This document shows, piece by piece, positions 63,357 to 64,000 of a stretch of DNA of 64,000 bases. The DNA lies in the NCBI RefSeq assembly GCF_009498035.1, contig NZ_CP034550.1, positions 310,001 to 374,000 on the forward strand. Reading direction: 5' to 3'. How positions within the stretch are numbered: position 1 is the first letter of the stretch; every line of letters starts with the position of its first letter. The translations under genes were made by a program, and so were the position numbers. The notes beneath the pieces were generated by a model, which saw nothing but the letters and a program-made list of their open reading frames with translations, searched no databases and had not been told where the DNA came from. Source of the DNA: Saccharothrix syringae. GTDB taxonomy: Bacteria > Actinomycetota > Actinomycetes > Mycobacteriales > Pseudonocardiaceae.

Positions 63357-64000
63357 CCGCTGGTTCCGCTGTTCGGCTCCGCGCCGAGTCGCTGTCGGTC
63401 GGCTACGGCGAGCGGCTGGTGGTGTCCGGGCTCGACCTGGACGTGATGTCCGGTTCGGTGACCGCGGTGATCGGGCCCAACGGGTGCGGCAAGTCCACCC
63501 TGCTGCGGGCCCTCGGGCGGCTGCTGCCCGCGCGGTCGGGCGCCGTCCTGCTCGACGGCAGGCGGATCGACCGCACGCCCACCCGCGAGGTGGCCAGGGT
63601 GCTGGCGGTGCTGCCCCAGTCGCCGCAGGCGCCCGAGGGGCTGACCGTGGCCGACCTGGTGGCGCGCGGCAGGCACCCGCACCAGTCCTGGTACCGGCAG
63701 TGGTCGGCGGAGGACGAGGAGGCGGTGGCCGAGGCGCTGGGCATGACCGGCATGGCGGAGTTCGCCGACCGGGCCGTGGACGAGCTGTCCGGCGGGCAGC
63801 GGCAGCGGGCGTGGATCTCGATGGCGCTGGCCCAGGGCACCGACCTGCTGCTGCTCGACGAGCCCACCACCTACCTGGACCTGGCCCACCAGGTCGACGT
63901 GCTGGACCTGGTGCAGCGGTTGAACGCCGAGTTCGGGCGGACCGTGGTGATGGTGCTGCACGACCTGAACCTGGCCGCGCGGTACGCGGACCGGCTGGTG
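63353..64000 (+). CDS. Iron-siderophore ABC transporter ATP-binding protein (runs off window)
   Basis: The first 216 residues of a FepC-like ATPase. Walker A is GPNGCGKST (about residues 42-50), the signature is [10 protein letters not shown], Walker B is [13 protein letters not shown] and the switch His is in [16 protein letters not shown] 63353 overlaps the second permease's stop. The C-terminal end lies beyond base 64000. Confidence 0.94.
   Translation, partial: MTAGSAVRLRAESLSVGYGERLVVSGLDLDVMSGSVTAVIGPNGCGKSTLLRALGRLLPARSGAVLLDGRRIDRTPTREVARVLAVLPQSPQAPEGLTVADLVARGRHPHQSWYRQWSAEDEEAVAEALGMTGMAEFADRAVDELSGGQRQRAWISMALAQGTDLLLLDEPTTYLDLAHQVDVLDLVQRLNAEFGRTVVMVLHDLNLAARYADRLV

Overview
The window is a chromosomal stretch of a high-GC (over 70 percent) actinobacterium. 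Gene content and order point to the Pseudonocardiales, the Saccharothrix, Actinosynnema and Lentzea type of organism; this is inferred from sequence alone. GTG and a few TTG starts, leaderless promoters (TANNNT 6 to 9 nt before the start codon), an IdeR-type iron box, a LexA-type box, Lsr2, a Tad operon and F420-type enzymes all fit. From memory, two blocks are collinear with the M. tuberculosis chromosome: Rv3661 to Rv3644c (about 8-30 kb) and Rv3628 to Rv3597c (about 36-61 kb). Lineage-specific inserts are discussed below.

Layout. 0-0.95 kb: start of a tryptophan-dioxygenase-like heme protein, divergent from an Lrp/AsnC regulator. 0.9-7.5 kb: a cell-wall MurNAc salvage block (nagZ, namZ, an amiE-like serine hydrolase; murR, murQ) resembling the Bacillus ybb cluster but with no transporter in view. 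7.6-7.9 kb: a well-delimited non-coding RNA candidate, probably the counterpart of mycobacterial Ms1/MTS2823. 8-15 kb: HAD phosphatase and a compact Tad/Flp pilus operon. 15-20.8 kb: PrimPol-like protein, SftH/Hrq1-type helicase and an H+-pyrophosphatase gene carrying a one-base frameshift. 20.8-22.9 kb: two lipoproteins and a repeat-rich intergenic region, including ten 22-bp units in exact phase. 22.9-30 kb: Rv3647c-like protein with a LexA-like box, topA, an MFS/thymidylate-kinase-like fusion and DNA polymerase III delta prime. 30-36 kb: secreted protein, tRNA-Thr(CGT), F420-type oxidoreductase, thioesterase, and a MarR-regulated 14-TM efflux pump.

36-50 kb: ppa, a DacB-type carboxypeptidase, an F420-associated metalloprotease family protein, tilS, hpt, a solute-binding/VWA lipid-less membrane protein, then ftsH-folE-folP-folB-folK (overlapping folate operon), a DUF3180 protein and a long repeat-rich membrane protein. 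50.5-55 kb is an insert relative to mycobacteria: an orphan NuoD-like protein, DUF1203, MarR/cupin pair, a MidA/NDUFAF7-like methyltransferase and a PrsW protease. 55-58 kb: pantothenate/CoA operon (Rossmann/DUF2520 protein, panC, panD, coaX). 58-61 kb: a methyltransferase, lysS and lsr2. 61-64 kb: an iron-box-controlled FecCD-type siderophore importer that runs off the right edge.

Points most worth a second look: the Ms1-like RNA; the orphan NuoD-like protein that has lost the quinone-site tyrosine but keeps the arginine methylated by NDUFAF7, beside a MidA-like methyltransferase; a shared promoter motif in the MurNAc salvage genes; the phased 22-bp arrays and palindromic element near 22.5 kb; the frameshift in the pyrophosphatase gene; and the active-site substitution in the dioxygenase-like protein.
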